Assembly: GCF_000426225.1 (NCBI RefSeq)
Contig: NZ_AUEY01000028.1
Span: forward strand, 1 to 45,517
Direction: 5' to 3'
DNA: 45,517 bases
DNA from: Desulforegula conservatrix Mb1Pa
Lineage (GTDB): Bacteria > Desulfobacterota > Desulfobacteria > Desulfobacterales > Desulforegulaceae
Shown piece after piece: positions 16,795 through 26,040 of the stretch (its first letter is position 1; each line of letters starts with the position of its first letter). Under the pieces are notes generated by a model. That model was not told where the DNA came from, ran no database searches, and was given only the letters and a program-made list of their open reading frames with translations. Made by a program: the position numbers and the translations under genes.

Positions 16795-17367
16795 TTAGTT
16801 ATGAGCACCAACAGGAACAACTTCCTTGCCGAATTTCTCGTTAAGTACTTCGGCCATTGCAAGATAAATAGCACTCGCACCGCATACTATGCCTTCCCAT
16901 CCTGCAATAGTGCCAATAAGAACAGAACCGGTCCAGTCTCTTACAGCAAGAAGGAAGAAAAGCACTGTCAGTGAAAGAAATACAAACTGAAGCGCCTTGT
17001 TACTGTTAAGGGTTGCAATGAACATGTAGAATGTGAAAACACCCCAGATAAACAGATACCATCCCATAAAGGACTCTGCAGGGCCATCAGCCTTCGGACC
17101 CCATCCAAGTGTTGGCAAAACCCAGATTCCAACAAGGGTAATCCAAAAAAATCCATAAGAAATAAAGGCGGTTACACCAAAAGTATTGCCTTTTCTGAAT
17201 TCCAGAATACCTGCAATAATCTGGGCAAAGCCTCCGTAAAGAATTCCCATTGCCAAAATAACTGAATTTACCGGAAAAAAACCTGCATTGTGGATGTTCA
17301 GAAGCACGGTTGTCATTCCGAATCCCATCAAACCAAGTGGCCCAGGATTTGCGTAGTTGTCCTGCAT
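16795..17367 (-). CDS. satP: GPR1/FUN34/YaaH-family acetate transporter SatP
   Basis: A 190-residue protein with six membrane helices. The N-terminal signature NPGPLGLMGFGMTTVLLNIHNAGF is diagnostic of the GPR1/FUN34/SatP family, which transports acetate (and succinate) as a hexameric channel-like carrier. GILYGGFAQIIAGILEFRKGNTFG follows, as in E. coli SatP. The ATG at 17367 is preferred over one five codons upstream because GGGGGAAA sits about eight bases ahead of it. It lies upstream of yjcH-actP on the same strand and downstream of a sigma-54 activator. The combination suggests a locus devoted to acetate uptake. Confidence 0.94.
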   Translation of the reverse strand: MQDNYANPGPLGLMGFGMTTVLLNIHNAGFFPVNSVILAMGILYGGFAQIIAGILEFRKGNTFGVTAFISYGFFWITLVGIWVLPTLGWGPKADGPAESFMGWYLFIWGVFTFYMFIATLNSNKALQFVFLSLTVLFFLLAVRDWTGSVLIGTIAGWEGIVCGASAIYLAMAEVLNEKFGKEVVPVGAHN

Positions 17368-17578
17368 AAATGTTTCCCCCATTTATTTTTGTTGTTTATC
17401 AATTATGGCGTTGCCCGCCAGCAATACATGATTTTGAAAACCAAATTGCCAGAGTGTTTTATTATGACAGGCTAACCATGTCAAAGCATAAATTCATGTT
17501 AAGGGCCAAAAATATGTAAAAAATTCAAGCACACAGCTATTCCAGACATCAAACCCATATCAATATTTAAAACAACGT

Positions 17579-18976
17579 TTACCGTTCATCATCAAATACA
17601 CAAAACTTCACCATTTTCCTGTATAGGGTCCTTCGTGAAATCCCTAATTCCAAGGCGGCTTTGGAGCGCTTAAAACCATTTCTTTCCAGCGCTTCAATAA
17701 TCAGTTTCTTTTCTAGTTCATCAACTGATTCAGGAATTTTTTTGCGATTTTCATCAATTCTTTCACCTTCACCCTCGTCAAATAGAAAATCACCTGTAAA
17801 ATCAATACTTTTTAAAACAAGATACCTCTGAATCACATTCTGCAGCTCTCTTATGTTTCCAGGCCATGTGTAACCATTTATTGCGTCGGTCATTTTTTTA
17901 GGCAGAGTCCTGCTCCCTGACCCAAATTTTTTCATAAAAAAGCTTACTAATAATTGAATATCTTCCTTTCTTTCTTTTAATGAAGGAACCCTTATCGGGA
18001 TTACGTGAATTCTGTAAAAAAAATCAGGCCGCATTCTTCCTGATTTCATTTCATTGGCAAGGTCAAGATTTGTTGCTGCAATTATTCTGAAATTAGAATG
18101 CTTCAACTGTCTGCTGCCGACCGGAGAAAAACCTCCGCCTTCTATGGCCCTGAGCAGCTTCACCTGAAGATTGATATTAAGCTCGCCTATTTCATCAAGA
18201 AACAGAGTTCCGTTATCCGCAAGATCGAGAAAACCTGGCTTGTCTGCGTGGGCGCCGGTAAAAGCGCCTTTGGCATAACCAAAAAATTCTGATTCAAGTA
18301 GATTTTCAGGAATGGCTCCGCAATTGACAGGAACAAATGGCTGATCCCGTCTGCCGCTTATCTGATGTATTCCTTTGGCAGTAAGCTCTTTTCCTGAACC
18401 AGACTCGCCGTAAATGATCACACCAGCATCGGTTCCGGCAGCTTTTTCCATGAGTCCGTAGACTTCAATCATTGGTTTGCTTAAACCGATTATTCCGTAT
18501 CTGCCATTTTCTGATGCAGACATATTTTTATTGCTGTCTTCTGCAATGGCCAACGAAGGATCTTCAGGCTCAATCTCCTGAACTGTTGATACTGCTCCTA
18601 TCAAAACACCTTCTGCATTCAACACCCTCGCAGCTGTAAAATGAAGAAATCTTGTTTTTCCGCCAACATTTTCAAACAACCATGACGCTTCCCATGCACC
18701 TGGCATGACCGTGGATTTTCTGAGATTCTTGCCGGAATAGTATGCAATCATTGACCCTGTGTCATTTTCGAGAACGAGATCCGCGAGAACCGGTTTTCTA
18801 TGACCATAAAATGCAATAGAGTGCTTATCAGAACCTATAATATCCGACTCAGGTATTCCGGTAATCCGTTCGCATGCCTTATTCCAGAAAATAATTCTGT
18901 GCTCAGTATCAATGGCAAACACTGCAACAGGTACAGAATCAATTATTTTTAAAAGATTATTTTCTTTCAATGCCAT
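17579..18976 (-). CDS. PAS-containing sigma-54-dependent transcriptional activator
   Basis: A 465-residue bacterial enhancer-binding protein. An N-terminal PAS domain (about 8-135, SVPVAVFAIDTEHRIIFWNKACERITG) is the probable sensor and replaces a receiver domain. The AAA+ core has Walker A GESGSGKE (190-197), the sigma-54 contact GAFTGA (237-242) and Walker B GTLFLDEIGEL; it ends with an Arg finger region and WPGNIRELQNV. A Fis-type helix-turn-helix (RSKAALELGISRRTLYRKM) closes the protein. It lies about 210 bases upstream of satP on the same strand, so it probably controls satP and yjcH-actP in response to a small ligand. No kinase is beside it, so regulation is unlikely to be by phosphotransfer. 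Confidence 0.93.
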   Translation of the reverse strand: MALKENNLLKIIDSVPVAVFAIDTEHRIIFWNKACERITGIPESDIIGSDKHSIAFYGHRKPVLADLVLENDTGSMIAYYSGKNLRKSTVMPGAWEASWLFENVGGKTRFLHFTAARVLNAEGVLIGAVSTVQEIEPEDPSLAIAEDSNKNMSASENGRYGIIGLSKPMIEVYGLMEKAAGTDAGVIIYGESGSGKELTAKGIHQISGRRDQPFVPVNCGAIPENLLESEFFGYAKGAFTGAHADKPGFLDLADNGTLFLDEIGELNINLQVKLLRAIEGGGFSPVGSRQLKHSNFRIIAATNLDLANEMKSGRMRPDFFYRIHVIPIRVPSLKERKEDIQLLVSFFMKKFGSGSRTLPKKMTDAINGYTWPGNIRELQNVIQRYLVLKSIDFTGDFLFDEGEGERIDENRKKIPESVDELEKKLIIEALERNGFKRSKAALELGISRRTLYRKMVKFCVFDDER

Positions 18977-18999
18977 TTCAAGCCACCATATTGATCAAT

Positions 19000-19027
19000 A
19001 TTTATAATAACCCATTTATAATAATCC
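19000..19027. repeat. tandem 14-bp repeat upstream of the sigma-54 activator
   Basis: ATTTATAATAACCC (19000-19013) is followed directly by ATTTATAATAATCC (19014-19027), one mismatch. It lies 24-51 bases before the start of the activator gene, where a promoter or operator would be. Confidence 0.5.
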
Positions 19028-19123
19028 ATATTCTTTAAAAATACAGCTAAAGACTTCCACAACGATATCATGATATGAGCTTGTTTTAATGATCAAATTC
19101 AGAATTGTGGTATTCCCTAAAAA

Positions 19124-19258
19124 TGATGGAGTCGCAAAAAAGTCTAAAAATGGCTTAAGCGTCATGCCAGACTTGATCCGGCTCTTTGTATTTTCAGTTA
19201 CTTCTGGACTCCAGCCTACGCCGGAATGACAGAAATTCGATTTTTTCTAACCTTGTCA
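19124..19258 (+). repeat. MITE-like palindromic repeat, copy D
   Basis: Left end TGATGGAGTCGCAAAAAAGTC, degraded interior hairpins, right end ACCTTGTCA. AAAAATGAT at 19119-19127 and AAAAATAAT at 19258-19266 flank it (8 of 9 bases match). Confidence 0.8.
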
Positions 19259-19288
19259 AAAATAATCGGCATATCTTTCCCAAACGAC

Positions 19289-19317
19289 TTGATTGCTTTT
19301 CTCTGAGCATATATCAT
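19289..19317 (+). promoter_or_regulatory. candidate sigma-70 promoter for parE
   Basis: TTGATT (19289-19294), a 17-base spacer, then TATCAT (19312-19317), about 90 bases before the parE start. Four of six bases match each consensus hexamer. AT-rich DNA gives chance matches. Confidence 0.4.
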
Positions 19318-19413
19318 ACCCAGTCTGACTATTTGAGTCCTAAACAAAAAATATTATGATAAGAGCCTGACCGCCAGAGCTTAAGGTTCTATATTATTAC
19401 CCAAGAAAGATTT

Positions 19414-21318
19414 ATGAAAAAAAATACTTATACCGCAAAATCAATTGAAGTGCTTAAAGGGCTTGATCCGGTAAGACAAAGACCGGGAATGTATACAGAC
19501 ACTTCAAGGCCCAATCATCTTGCCCAGGAAGTAATAGACAACAGCGTGGATGAAGCCATAGCGGGTCATGCAGATCGTCTCGACATAATACTTTTTGAGG
19601 ACGGAAGCCTCGAAGTTACTGATAATGGCAGAGGGATGCCTGTTGATATACACCCGGAAGAAGGAATCCCCGGAATCGAGCTTATACTTACGCGGCTTCA
19701 TGCAGGCGCCAAATTTTCAGGAAAGGATTACAGATTCTCAGGCGGGCTCCATGGAGTTGGAGTTTCTGTTGTAAATGCCTTGTCAACAAGGCTTGAAGCC
19801 AGGGTCAGAAGAGACGGCAATGAATACATGATGGTATTCAACGACGGGTTCAAGACTTCTGATCTTGAAATAACTGGGAAAACATCTTTAAAAGAATCAG
19901 GAACATCCATAAGATTCTGGTCTGATCCAAAATACTTTGATTCCCCTACAATTTCTGTCCCGAGGCTTTGTCACAGCCTTAAAGCAAAAGCTGTTCTGTG
20001 TCCCGGGCTTACCATAAGCTTCAAAGATGATAATACAGGTCAAACCGAAATCTGGTGCTTCAGGGAAGGGATAAGCGATTATCTCATGGAAAACCTTAAA
20101 GGTCATGCAATAATCCCTGACACTCCATTTGAAGGCAATATGGAAGGAGAGCATGAAACCATCACATGGGCCTCAATATGGCTCCCTGAAGGTGGAGAAC
20201 CAATAACGGAAAGCTATGTTAATCTTATTCCTACTGCCCAGGGCGGAACCCATGTCAACGGATTCAGGTCAGGACTTCTGTCAGCGATAAGAGATTTCTG
20301 CGAATACAGAAAAATATTACCCAAAGGACTTAAACTTGCCCCTGAAGATATTTGGGAAACCTGCGCATATATTATTTCCGTTAAGATGAAGGACCCGCAG
20401 TTTTCAGGCCAGACAAAAGAGAGGCTTACATCAAGGGAAACCGCTGCGTTTGTTGCAGGTGTTGCAAAAGATTCCTTCAGCATATGGCTTAATCAGTACC
20501 CGAGTCTGGGTGAAAAACTTGCAGAGCATTTCATCTCTGTCGCCCAGAAAAGGATGAGGAGCAATAAATCCACAGAAAGAAAAAAAGCCGCGTCCGGACC
20601 TGCCCTTCCAGGCAAGCTTTCTGATTGCAGCAGCCAGGATGTTTCTCTTACCGAGCTTTTTCTTGTCGAAGGAGATTCCGCAGGAGGCTCTGCAAAACAG
20701 GCAAGGGACAGACAGTTCCAGGCAGTAATGCCGCTGAGAGGCAAAATCAAGAACACCTGGGAGGATGATGTTACCCAGATCGTTGACTCTGCTGAAATCA
20801 AAAATATATCGATCGCAATCGGAGTTGATCCTGGTTCAGCCGATCTTTCTGAACTAAGATACGGTAAAATATGCATTCTGGCAGATGCAGATTCAGACGG
20901 TCTGCATATTGCCACCCTGCTCTGCGGACTTTTCATGCGCCACTTTCCCAAGCTTGTTGAAAACGGGAACATATACGTGGCCATGCCCCCACTTTACAGA
21001 ATAGACGTAGGCAAAACAGTTTACTATGCCCTTGATGATGACGAAAAAAATGGTGTTATTGACAGAATTACTGCTGAAAAAATCAAAGGGAAGGTTAACA
21101 TCCAGCGATTCAAAGGGCTTGGAGAGATGAACCCTATCCAGCTCAGAGAGACAACCATGGCAACAGAAACAAGAAAACTGCTCCGTCTTGAAATGGGTGA
21201 CATATCTGAAACCAATGACATCATGGACATGATGCTTTCAAAAAAGAGGGCAAAGGACAGAAGGCTGTGGATAGAAACCAAAGGCGGGCTTGTAAAGGAG
21301 CTTCTTGAAGGGGTCTGA
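19414..21318 (+). CDS. parE: DNA topoisomerase IV subunit B
   Basis: ParE is the ATPase subunit of topoisomerase IV, which decatenates chromosomes. The 634-residue protein has the GHKL ATPase start (IEVLKGLDPVRQRPGMYTDT), ATP-binding DNGRGMPVDIHPEEG and GGLHGVGVSVVNALS, the QTKERLTS Lys region, and TOPRIM motifs EGDSAGGSAKQARDR and DADSDG. The C-terminus holds QRFKGLGEMNP. TDTSRPNHLAQEV and the length match ParE of gamma-proteobacteria, not the longer GyrB. AAGAAAG precedes the ATG. parC follows 173 bases later with a hairpin repeat between them. Confidence 0.95.
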   Translation: MKKNTYTAKSIEVLKGLDPVRQRPGMYTDTSRPNHLAQEVIDNSVDEAIAGHADRLDIILFEDGSLEVTDNGRGMPVDIHPEEGIPGIELILTRLHAGAKFSGKDYRFSGGLHGVGVSVVNALSTRLEARVRRDGNEYMMVFNDGFKTSDLEITGKTSLKESGTSIRFWSDPKYFDSPTISVPRLCHSLKAKAVLCPGLTISFKDDNTGQTEIWCFREGISDYLMENLKGHAIIPDTPFEGNMEGEHETITWASIWLPEGGEPITESYVNLIPTAQGGTHVNGFRSGLLSAIRDFCEYRKILPKGLKLAPEDIWETCAYIISVKMKDPQFSGQTKERLTSRETAAFVAGVAKDSFSIWLNQYPSLGEKLAEHFISVAQKRMRSNKSTERKKAASGPALPGKLSDCSSQDVSLTELFLVEGDSAGGSAKQARDRQFQAVMPLRGKIKNTWEDDVTQIVDSAEIKNISIAIGVDPGSADLSELRYGKICILADADSDGLHIATLLCGLFMRHFPKLVENGNIYVAMPPLYRIDVGKTVYYALDDDEKNGVIDRITAEKIKGKVNIQRFKGLGEMNPIQLRETTMATETRKLLRLEMGDISETNDIMDMMLSKKRAKDRRLWIETKGGLVKELLEGV

Positions 21319-21423
21319 AAAATCATTATTAAGGATGGATATACCTATTCTCAGAATGCTTGACATAGACAGGAATTTGCTTTTCCAATAAGGCCTTTTT
21401 TTTGTAGCATTCGTCGTAATCAA

Positions 21424-21470
21424 AAAGTCTTTGCGGAGCTTTTAAAAAAAAGCGACCCGCCCAAGGCAAA
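21424..21470 (+). repeat. GCGGAGC/GCGACCCGC hairpin repeat between parE and parC
   Basis: TTTGCGGAGCTTTT, A run, then AAGCGACCCGCC: the second hairpin of the composite repeat without the GGATTA hairpin. It sits in the untranslated gap of a gene pair that is probably cotranscribed. Confidence 0.75.
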
Positions 21471-21491
21471 TCTTAGCCCGGAGTTAAAATA

Positions 21492-23783
21492 TTGAAGACA
21501 CCCGTTAAATCGATGGATTACATAGAATCAAAGCCGCTTCATGAGTTTACAGAGCAGGCTTATCTTGAATATGCCATGTACGTAATTCTGGACAGGGCTT
21601 TGCCGAACGTGGCTGATGGTCTGAAACCTGTTCAAAGACGAATAATCTATGCCATGAATGAGCTAAGCCTGAATGCTTCGGCAAAGCATAAAAAATCAGC
21701 AAGAACGGTCGGAGACGTGCTCGGCAAATTTCACCCCCACGGCGATACTGCATGTTATGAAGCGATGGTACACATGGCCCAGCCATTTTCATACAGATAT
21801 CCGCTTATTGACGGCCAGGGCAACTGGGGTTCGCCTGATGACCCTAAATCATTTGCCGCAATGAGATATACCGAGGCAAAGCTCACTCCTTATGCCGAAG
21901 TTCTGCTTGGTGAAATAGATTCTGGCACGGTCGATTTTGTGGCAAATTTCGACGGAACACTTAAAGAGCCGAGGTTGTTGCCGGCGAGACTCCCAAATCT
22001 TATTCTTAACGGTTCATCTGGAATTGCCGTTGGCATGGCAACGGATATCCCTCCGCACAATTTAAGGGAAGTGGCTGATGGTCTCATTCATCTGATTGAC
22101 AATCCTGATTCGACCGCATCAGATCTCATGGAATTCATTAAAGGCCCGGATTTTCCAACCGAAGCAGAAATAATAACGCCTTCGTCTGAAATTCTGAAGA
22201 TATATGAAACAGGACAGGGCATGGTGAGGATGAGGGCAACTTTTCAGAAGGAAAACGGAGACATAATAATTAACTCCCTGCCCTATCAGGTTTCAGGTGC
22301 CAGGGTCATAGAACAGATAGCAGCCCAGATGCAGGCTAAAAAACTGCCCATGATTACCGACCTGAGAGATGAATCAAATCATGAAGATCCTACCCGCATC
22401 CTTATTTCTGTAAAATCAGGGAAACAGGATTCGGAAAGACTCATGGATCATCTTTTTGCAACCACAGATCTTGAGAGATCATACAGGGTAAATATCAATA
22501 TAATAGGAACAAACGGCAGCCCCGGAGTGTCAGGAATGCCTGCACTTCTCAATGAATGGCTCAGTTTCAGGACAGAAACTGTAAGACGCCGGCTCCTTAC
22601 AAGACTTGAAAAGGTCAAGGACAGACTGCATGTTTTAGATGGTCTTCTGATAGCTTTTCTAAATATTGACGAAGTAATCAGTATTATAAGAAAAAATGAC
22701 GAACCCAAGCCGATTCTCATGGAAAGGTTCGGGCTTTCAGACAGACAGGCTGAATCGATTCTTGAACTTAAACTCAGGCATCTTGCAAAGCTTGAGGAAT
22801 TCAAGATCAGGTCAGAAAAAAACGAGCTGGAAAAAGAAAGGGATTATCTTGAAAAAACCCTGGAATCTCCCAGAAAGCTCAAAAATCTCATCAAAAAAGA
22901 AATAAGGACAGATGAGAATAAATACGGCGACGCAAGGAAATCCCCAATAATAGAACGCAGACAGGCCCAGGCAATCACTGCCCAGGACGCTAGCCAGTCA
23001 TCTGATCCCGTCACTGTTGTACTCAGCGAAAAAGGATGGGTAAGAATGGCAAAGGGCCATGATATTGATCCTAAAAATCTGAGCTATAAAACAGGTGACA
23101 GTTTCAGGGAGGCCGCCCTTGGAAAGCTTTCCCAGCCAGCTCTTTTTATGGATACCATGGGCAGATTTTACGCTATTTCTCCAAACACGCTTCCATCAGC
23201 CAGGGGACAGGGCGAACCCCTCAGCGTCAAAATAAGCATTCCCGAAGGAGCTGAAATCAAGCACCTGATAATGGGAGAGCCTTCAAAATCTATCATTCTT
23301 GCCAGTGACGAAGGCTACGGTTTTGTAACAACCCTTGAAGAGCTTGAAACAAGAAACAAGGCAGGAAAGGCGGTTTTAACACTTGATGAAAACTCTTTGC
23401 CTGTTCCGCCTGTTTTCATTGAAAACCCTGAAAAAGACAGGATAGCTGCGGTCACATCCGAAGGAAGAATGCTCATTTTCAGCGCCAGCGATCTTCCTGT
23501 TCTTCAAAAAGGCAAGGGCAATAAAATAATACATATACCCAATGACCGATTCCTTGCAGGTGAACGATTAACATCAATACTGATTCTGCCGCAAGGCTGC
23601 CATATGATGCTTCACTCAAGCAAAAAACCTCCTGTTATACTAAAGGAAGCAAATCTTGAACCTTATTTTGGAACAAGGGGAAGAAGGGGCAAACATCTCC
23701 CATTCGGCTATGAGAAAGCTGAAATGATGGAAATTATATGTCCTGCTTCAGCACCTGAAATTATCAATTCCACGCAAGGATAA
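21492..23783 (+). CDS. parC: DNA topoisomerase IV subunit A
   Basis: ParC is the DNA breakage-reunion subunit of topoisomerase IV. The 763-residue protein has [19 protein letters not shown], the QRDR region [22 protein letters not shown] and the catalytic Tyr126 in FAAMRYTEA. Residue 86 is Thr, where E. coli ParC has Ser80, and residue 90 is Glu, as at position 84. The coiled-coil 'tower' and LGLSDRQAE... [11 protein letters not shown] segments follow, with a C-terminal beta-pinwheel-like region. The TTG start at 21492 has GGAG eight bases ahead; ATG 21513 is an alternative seven codons later. Strong likeness to gamma-proteobacterial ParC, as for parE. Confidence 0.95.
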   Translation: MKTPVKSMDYIESKPLHEFTEQAYLEYAMYVILDRALPNVADGLKPVQRRIIYAMNELSLNASAKHKKSARTVGDVLGKFHPHGDTACYEAMVHMAQPFSYRYPLIDGQGNWGSPDDPKSFAAMRYTEAKLTPYAEVLLGEIDSGTVDFVANFDGTLKEPRLLPARLPNLILNGSSGIAVGMATDIPPHNLREVADGLIHLIDNPDSTASDLMEFIKGPDFPTEAEIITPSSEILKIYETGQGMVRMRATFQKENGDIIINSLPYQVSGARVIEQIAAQMQAKKLPMITDLRDESNHEDPTRILISVKSGKQDSERLMDHLFATTDLERSYRVNINIIGTNGSPGVSGMPALLNEWLSFRTETVRRRLLTRLEKVKDRLHVLDGLLIAFLNIDEVISIIRKNDEPKPILMERFGLSDRQAESILELKLRHLAKLEEFKIRSEKNELEKERDYLEKTLESPRKLKNLIKKEIRTDENKYGDARKSPIIERRQAQAITAQDASQSSDPVTVVLSEKGWVRMAKGHDIDPKNLSYKTGDSFREAALGKLSQPALFMDTMGRFYAISPNTLPSARGQGEPLSVKISIPEGAEIKHLIMGEPSKSIILASDEGYGFVTTLEELETRNKAGKAVLTLDENSLPVPPVFIENPEKDRIAAVTSEGRMLIFSASDLPVLQKGKGNKIIHIPNDRFLAGERLTSILILPQGCHMMLHSSKKPPVILKEANLEPYFGTRGRRGKHLPFGYEKAEMMEIICPASAPEIINSTQG

Positions 23784-23785
23784 AT

Positions 23786-25093
23786 ATGAACATGGATGAT
23801 TTTGCATTAGATTTTATGGCTTTTCTTGAAAAATCACCAACTCCTTTCCATGCTGTAAAAAACATCTGCTCTATTCTGGAAAAATCAGGCTTTGTTAAGC
23901 TTGATGAGTCAGAAGCATGGAATCTGAAACCCAAAGGTAAATACATTGTTACTCGTAATGGCTCGGCCTTAATTGCTTTTATAACAGGAAAAGAAAGCCC
24001 GGCAATAAATGGGATAAGACTCACAGGCGCCCACACAGACAGCCCGTGCCTGAAAGTGAAGCCCGTTCCTGAGCTGAAATCCTCGGGCTATATTGAGCTT
24101 GATGTGGAAATATACGGAGGCGTTTTACTAAACACCTGGTTTGACAGGGATTTATCCATAGCAGGCAGAACAACATGCCTGACATCAGATGGGATAATCA
24201 TGTCCTGTCTTGTTGATTTTATAGATACGGTAGCTTTTATTCCAAGCCTTGCCATACATTTGAACAGAGACGTAAACAGCTCCAAAAGCGTTAATCCCCA
24301 AAAAGAGATGCTGCCGATTGTTATGCATCATAATGCAAACTCCAGAACAAACGATTTTATGGATATGCTTCTTGATCAAGTTCGTGGTGCAATTCCTGAA
24401 GCGTCTGAGATTCTGGAGCACGAACTTTTTCTTTATGACGCTCAAAGGCCTTCTTTTGTGGGTTTAAAAAAAGAATTTATGACAGGCGCAAGGATAGACA
24501 ATCTTCTTAGCTGCTACGCCGGAGCAAGGGCAATTGCTGACACGGCAACTGATTTTTGCTCTGTGCTTGTGCTTAATGATAATGAAGAAGTTGGAAGCAG
24601 CAGCATTTCCGGCGCTGATGGCCAATTCCTCAAGAGCATTCTCGAAAGAATCTGCGGAAGTGCAGAGTCCTTTTCAAGGGCCATGGCAAAATCAGTCATG
24701 ATATCAACAGATAATGCCCATGGCGTTCATCCAAATTATTCTGAAAAACATGATACCAACCATAGACCAATCATGAACAACGGGCCAGCCATAAAAATAA
24801 ATGCTAACCAGAGATACGCCACAAACAGTGAAACTTCAGCCATAATCAAAATGGTCGCAAAAAGAAACAGCATACAGCTTCAGACTTTCACAATGCGAAG
24901 CGATATGGCCTGCGGAAGCACAATAGGGCCTATCACAGCCTCCTTGCTTGGAATAAAAACAGTTGATATTGGGGTTCCAACCCTTGGAATGCATTCAATA
25001 AGGGAAATGGCTGGAAAACTTGACATCCATGGCCTGTACAAACTCATAAAAGGCTTTAATTCCGATGACATACAAATGCTTGTCCCGTATTGA
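23786..25093 (+). CDS. apeB: M18-family aminopeptidase
   Basis: A 435-residue dinuclear metallo-aminopeptidase that removes N-terminal residues, often acidic ones, from peptides in the cytoplasm. Metal ligands and catalytic motifs are visible: TGAHTDSPCLKVKP, the ARIDNLLSC aspartate, VLNDNEEVGSSS with the catalytic/ligand Glu pair, SVMISTDNAHGVHPNY, and near the end GVPTLGMHSIREM with the last His ligand. TPFHAVKN at the N-terminus is typical. The length is normal for the M18 family. It begins three bases after the parC stop and is probably translated from a shared message, though the functions are unrelated. Confidence 0.94.
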   Translation: MNMDDFALDFMAFLEKSPTPFHAVKNICSILEKSGFVKLDESEAWNLKPKGKYIVTRNGSALIAFITGKESPAINGIRLTGAHTDSPCLKVKPVPELKSSGYIELDVEIYGGVLLNTWFDRDLSIAGRTTCLTSDGIIMSCLVDFIDTVAFIPSLAIHLNRDVNSSKSVNPQKEMLPIVMHHNANSRTNDFMDMLLDQVRGAIPEASEILEHELFLYDAQRPSFVGLKKEFMTGARIDNLLSCYAGARAIADTATDFCSVLVLNDNEEVGSSSISGADGQFLKSILERICGSAESFSRAMAKSVMISTDNAHGVHPNYSEKHDTNHRPIMNNGPAIKINANQRYATNSETSAIIKMVAKRNSIQLQTFTMRSDMACGSTIGPITASLLGIKTVDIGVPTLGMHSIREMAGKLDIHGLYKLIKGFNSDDIQMLVPY

Positions 25094-25336
25094 TATTTTT
25101 TTACAGTCAATAACCCAAACCATCAAATCCTTAAGTACCCATGATAATAACCTATAAGGAAATTGGCTTTGAAAATAAACATGGCATATCAATAAAAAGC
25201 CAAATAGCTTTGATTTTAAATTGTAATAATACTTTATTTAATGAAGCTGAAAGTATATAAATATTAATGTTTGACTAAGTCCTTAAGAAGCATCAAATCT
25301 TTAATCAATCCCAATAATTCAATCAGGAGATAAACA

Positions 25337-25609
25337 ATGGGGAAAGTATCTCTTTTCGGAATATTATCATTATTTGCCAGTATGGTTCTATTTGCCTTTG
25401 AGCTTATTGGCAATGTGATGGATAATGATTCATGGCAGGACATTTCTCTTCTCAGTCTTATAGGTCAGGACAAAGGCGACTGGATAGCAAATGTAGATTT
25501 TGCCCTTGCCCAGAAAGTTTTAAACCTGATTTTCAAAGACTCGCTTTATATGCCCCTTTTTGTTATTGGTGTAATCCTGCTTATAATAAGCGGATTTGCC
25601 AAAAAATAA
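25337..25609 (+). CDS. small membrane protein with two predicted helices
   Basis: A 90-residue protein with a hydrophobic helix at about 6-26 (LFGILSLFASMVLFAFELIG) and another at 70-87 (MPLFVIGVILLIISGFA), with a loop containing the acidic SWQDISLLSLIGQDKGDW segment. I do not recognise a family. Its ATG follows AGGAG, and the stop codon overlaps the start of a YkgJ-type gene by one base. The tight coupling and sensible codon use support a real gene. No cysteine motifs or enzymatic signature is visible. Confidence 0.7.
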   Translation: MGKVSLFGILSLFASMVLFAFELIGNVMDNDSWQDISLLSLIGQDKGDWIANVDFALAQKVLNLIFKDSLYMPLFVIGVILLIISGFAKK

Positions 25610-26040
25610 TGTTCTCAGATAAAGAAACTCGCATCAATGAACATGTTTTTAAAGAAGGATTTGCCTACATGTTCGACAATTGCGCTTGTCACGCATGTGA
25701 TGGCAATTGCTGCAGAATGGAAAGCGGGTATGTTTGGGTGAAAAAAGCGGACATATCGCGTATAGCCAATTATTCGGGGATTGATGCGGACATTATTGTA
25801 AAAGATTATATGATTAAAATTGGAAGACGTTTCAGCCTTAAAGAAACCAAACAAGGCGATGAATATCCGTGCATATTTTTTGACATGAGTTCCAAAAGAT
25901 GCCTAATATACCCGGTAAGACCTTCCCAGTGCAGAACATTTCCTTTCTGGGAAGAATTTATGGGCGATGAGGAATCATTATTACCACAAGGCTGCCCTGG
26001 AATAGTGAAACGCAATGATTGCATAAAGGTGAAAAAATGA
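25609..26040 (+). CDS. YkgJ-type cysteine cluster protein
   Basis: A 143-residue protein of the YkgJ/CxxCxxCC family thought to bind a zinc ion or Fe-S cluster. Cysteines at 25, 27, 30, 34 and 35 (NCACHACDGNCC) start the cluster. A second group follows in CIFFDMSSKRCLIYPVRPSQCRTFPFW, the family signature, and a last Cys lies in GCPGIV. The function is unknown. The ATG shares an A with the stop of the small membrane gene upstream, and the TGA overlaps the ATG of the HDOD gene downstream. That makes three coupled genes. The upstream in-frame region has no ribosome-binding site of its own, so 25609 is the best start. Confidence 0.88.
   Translation: MFSDKETRINEHVFKEGFAYMFDNCACHACDGNCCRMESGYVWVKKADISRIANYSGIDADIIVKDYMIKIGRRFSLKETKQGDEYPCIFFDMSSKRCLIYPVRPSQCRTFPFWEEFMGDEESLLPQGCPGIVKRNDCIKVKK

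Noticed and set aside
17490-17510. Weak sigma-54-like TGGCCC-N5-ATGA upstream of satP on the minus strand
   Set aside because: The -12 element lacks GC, so the match is too poor to call.
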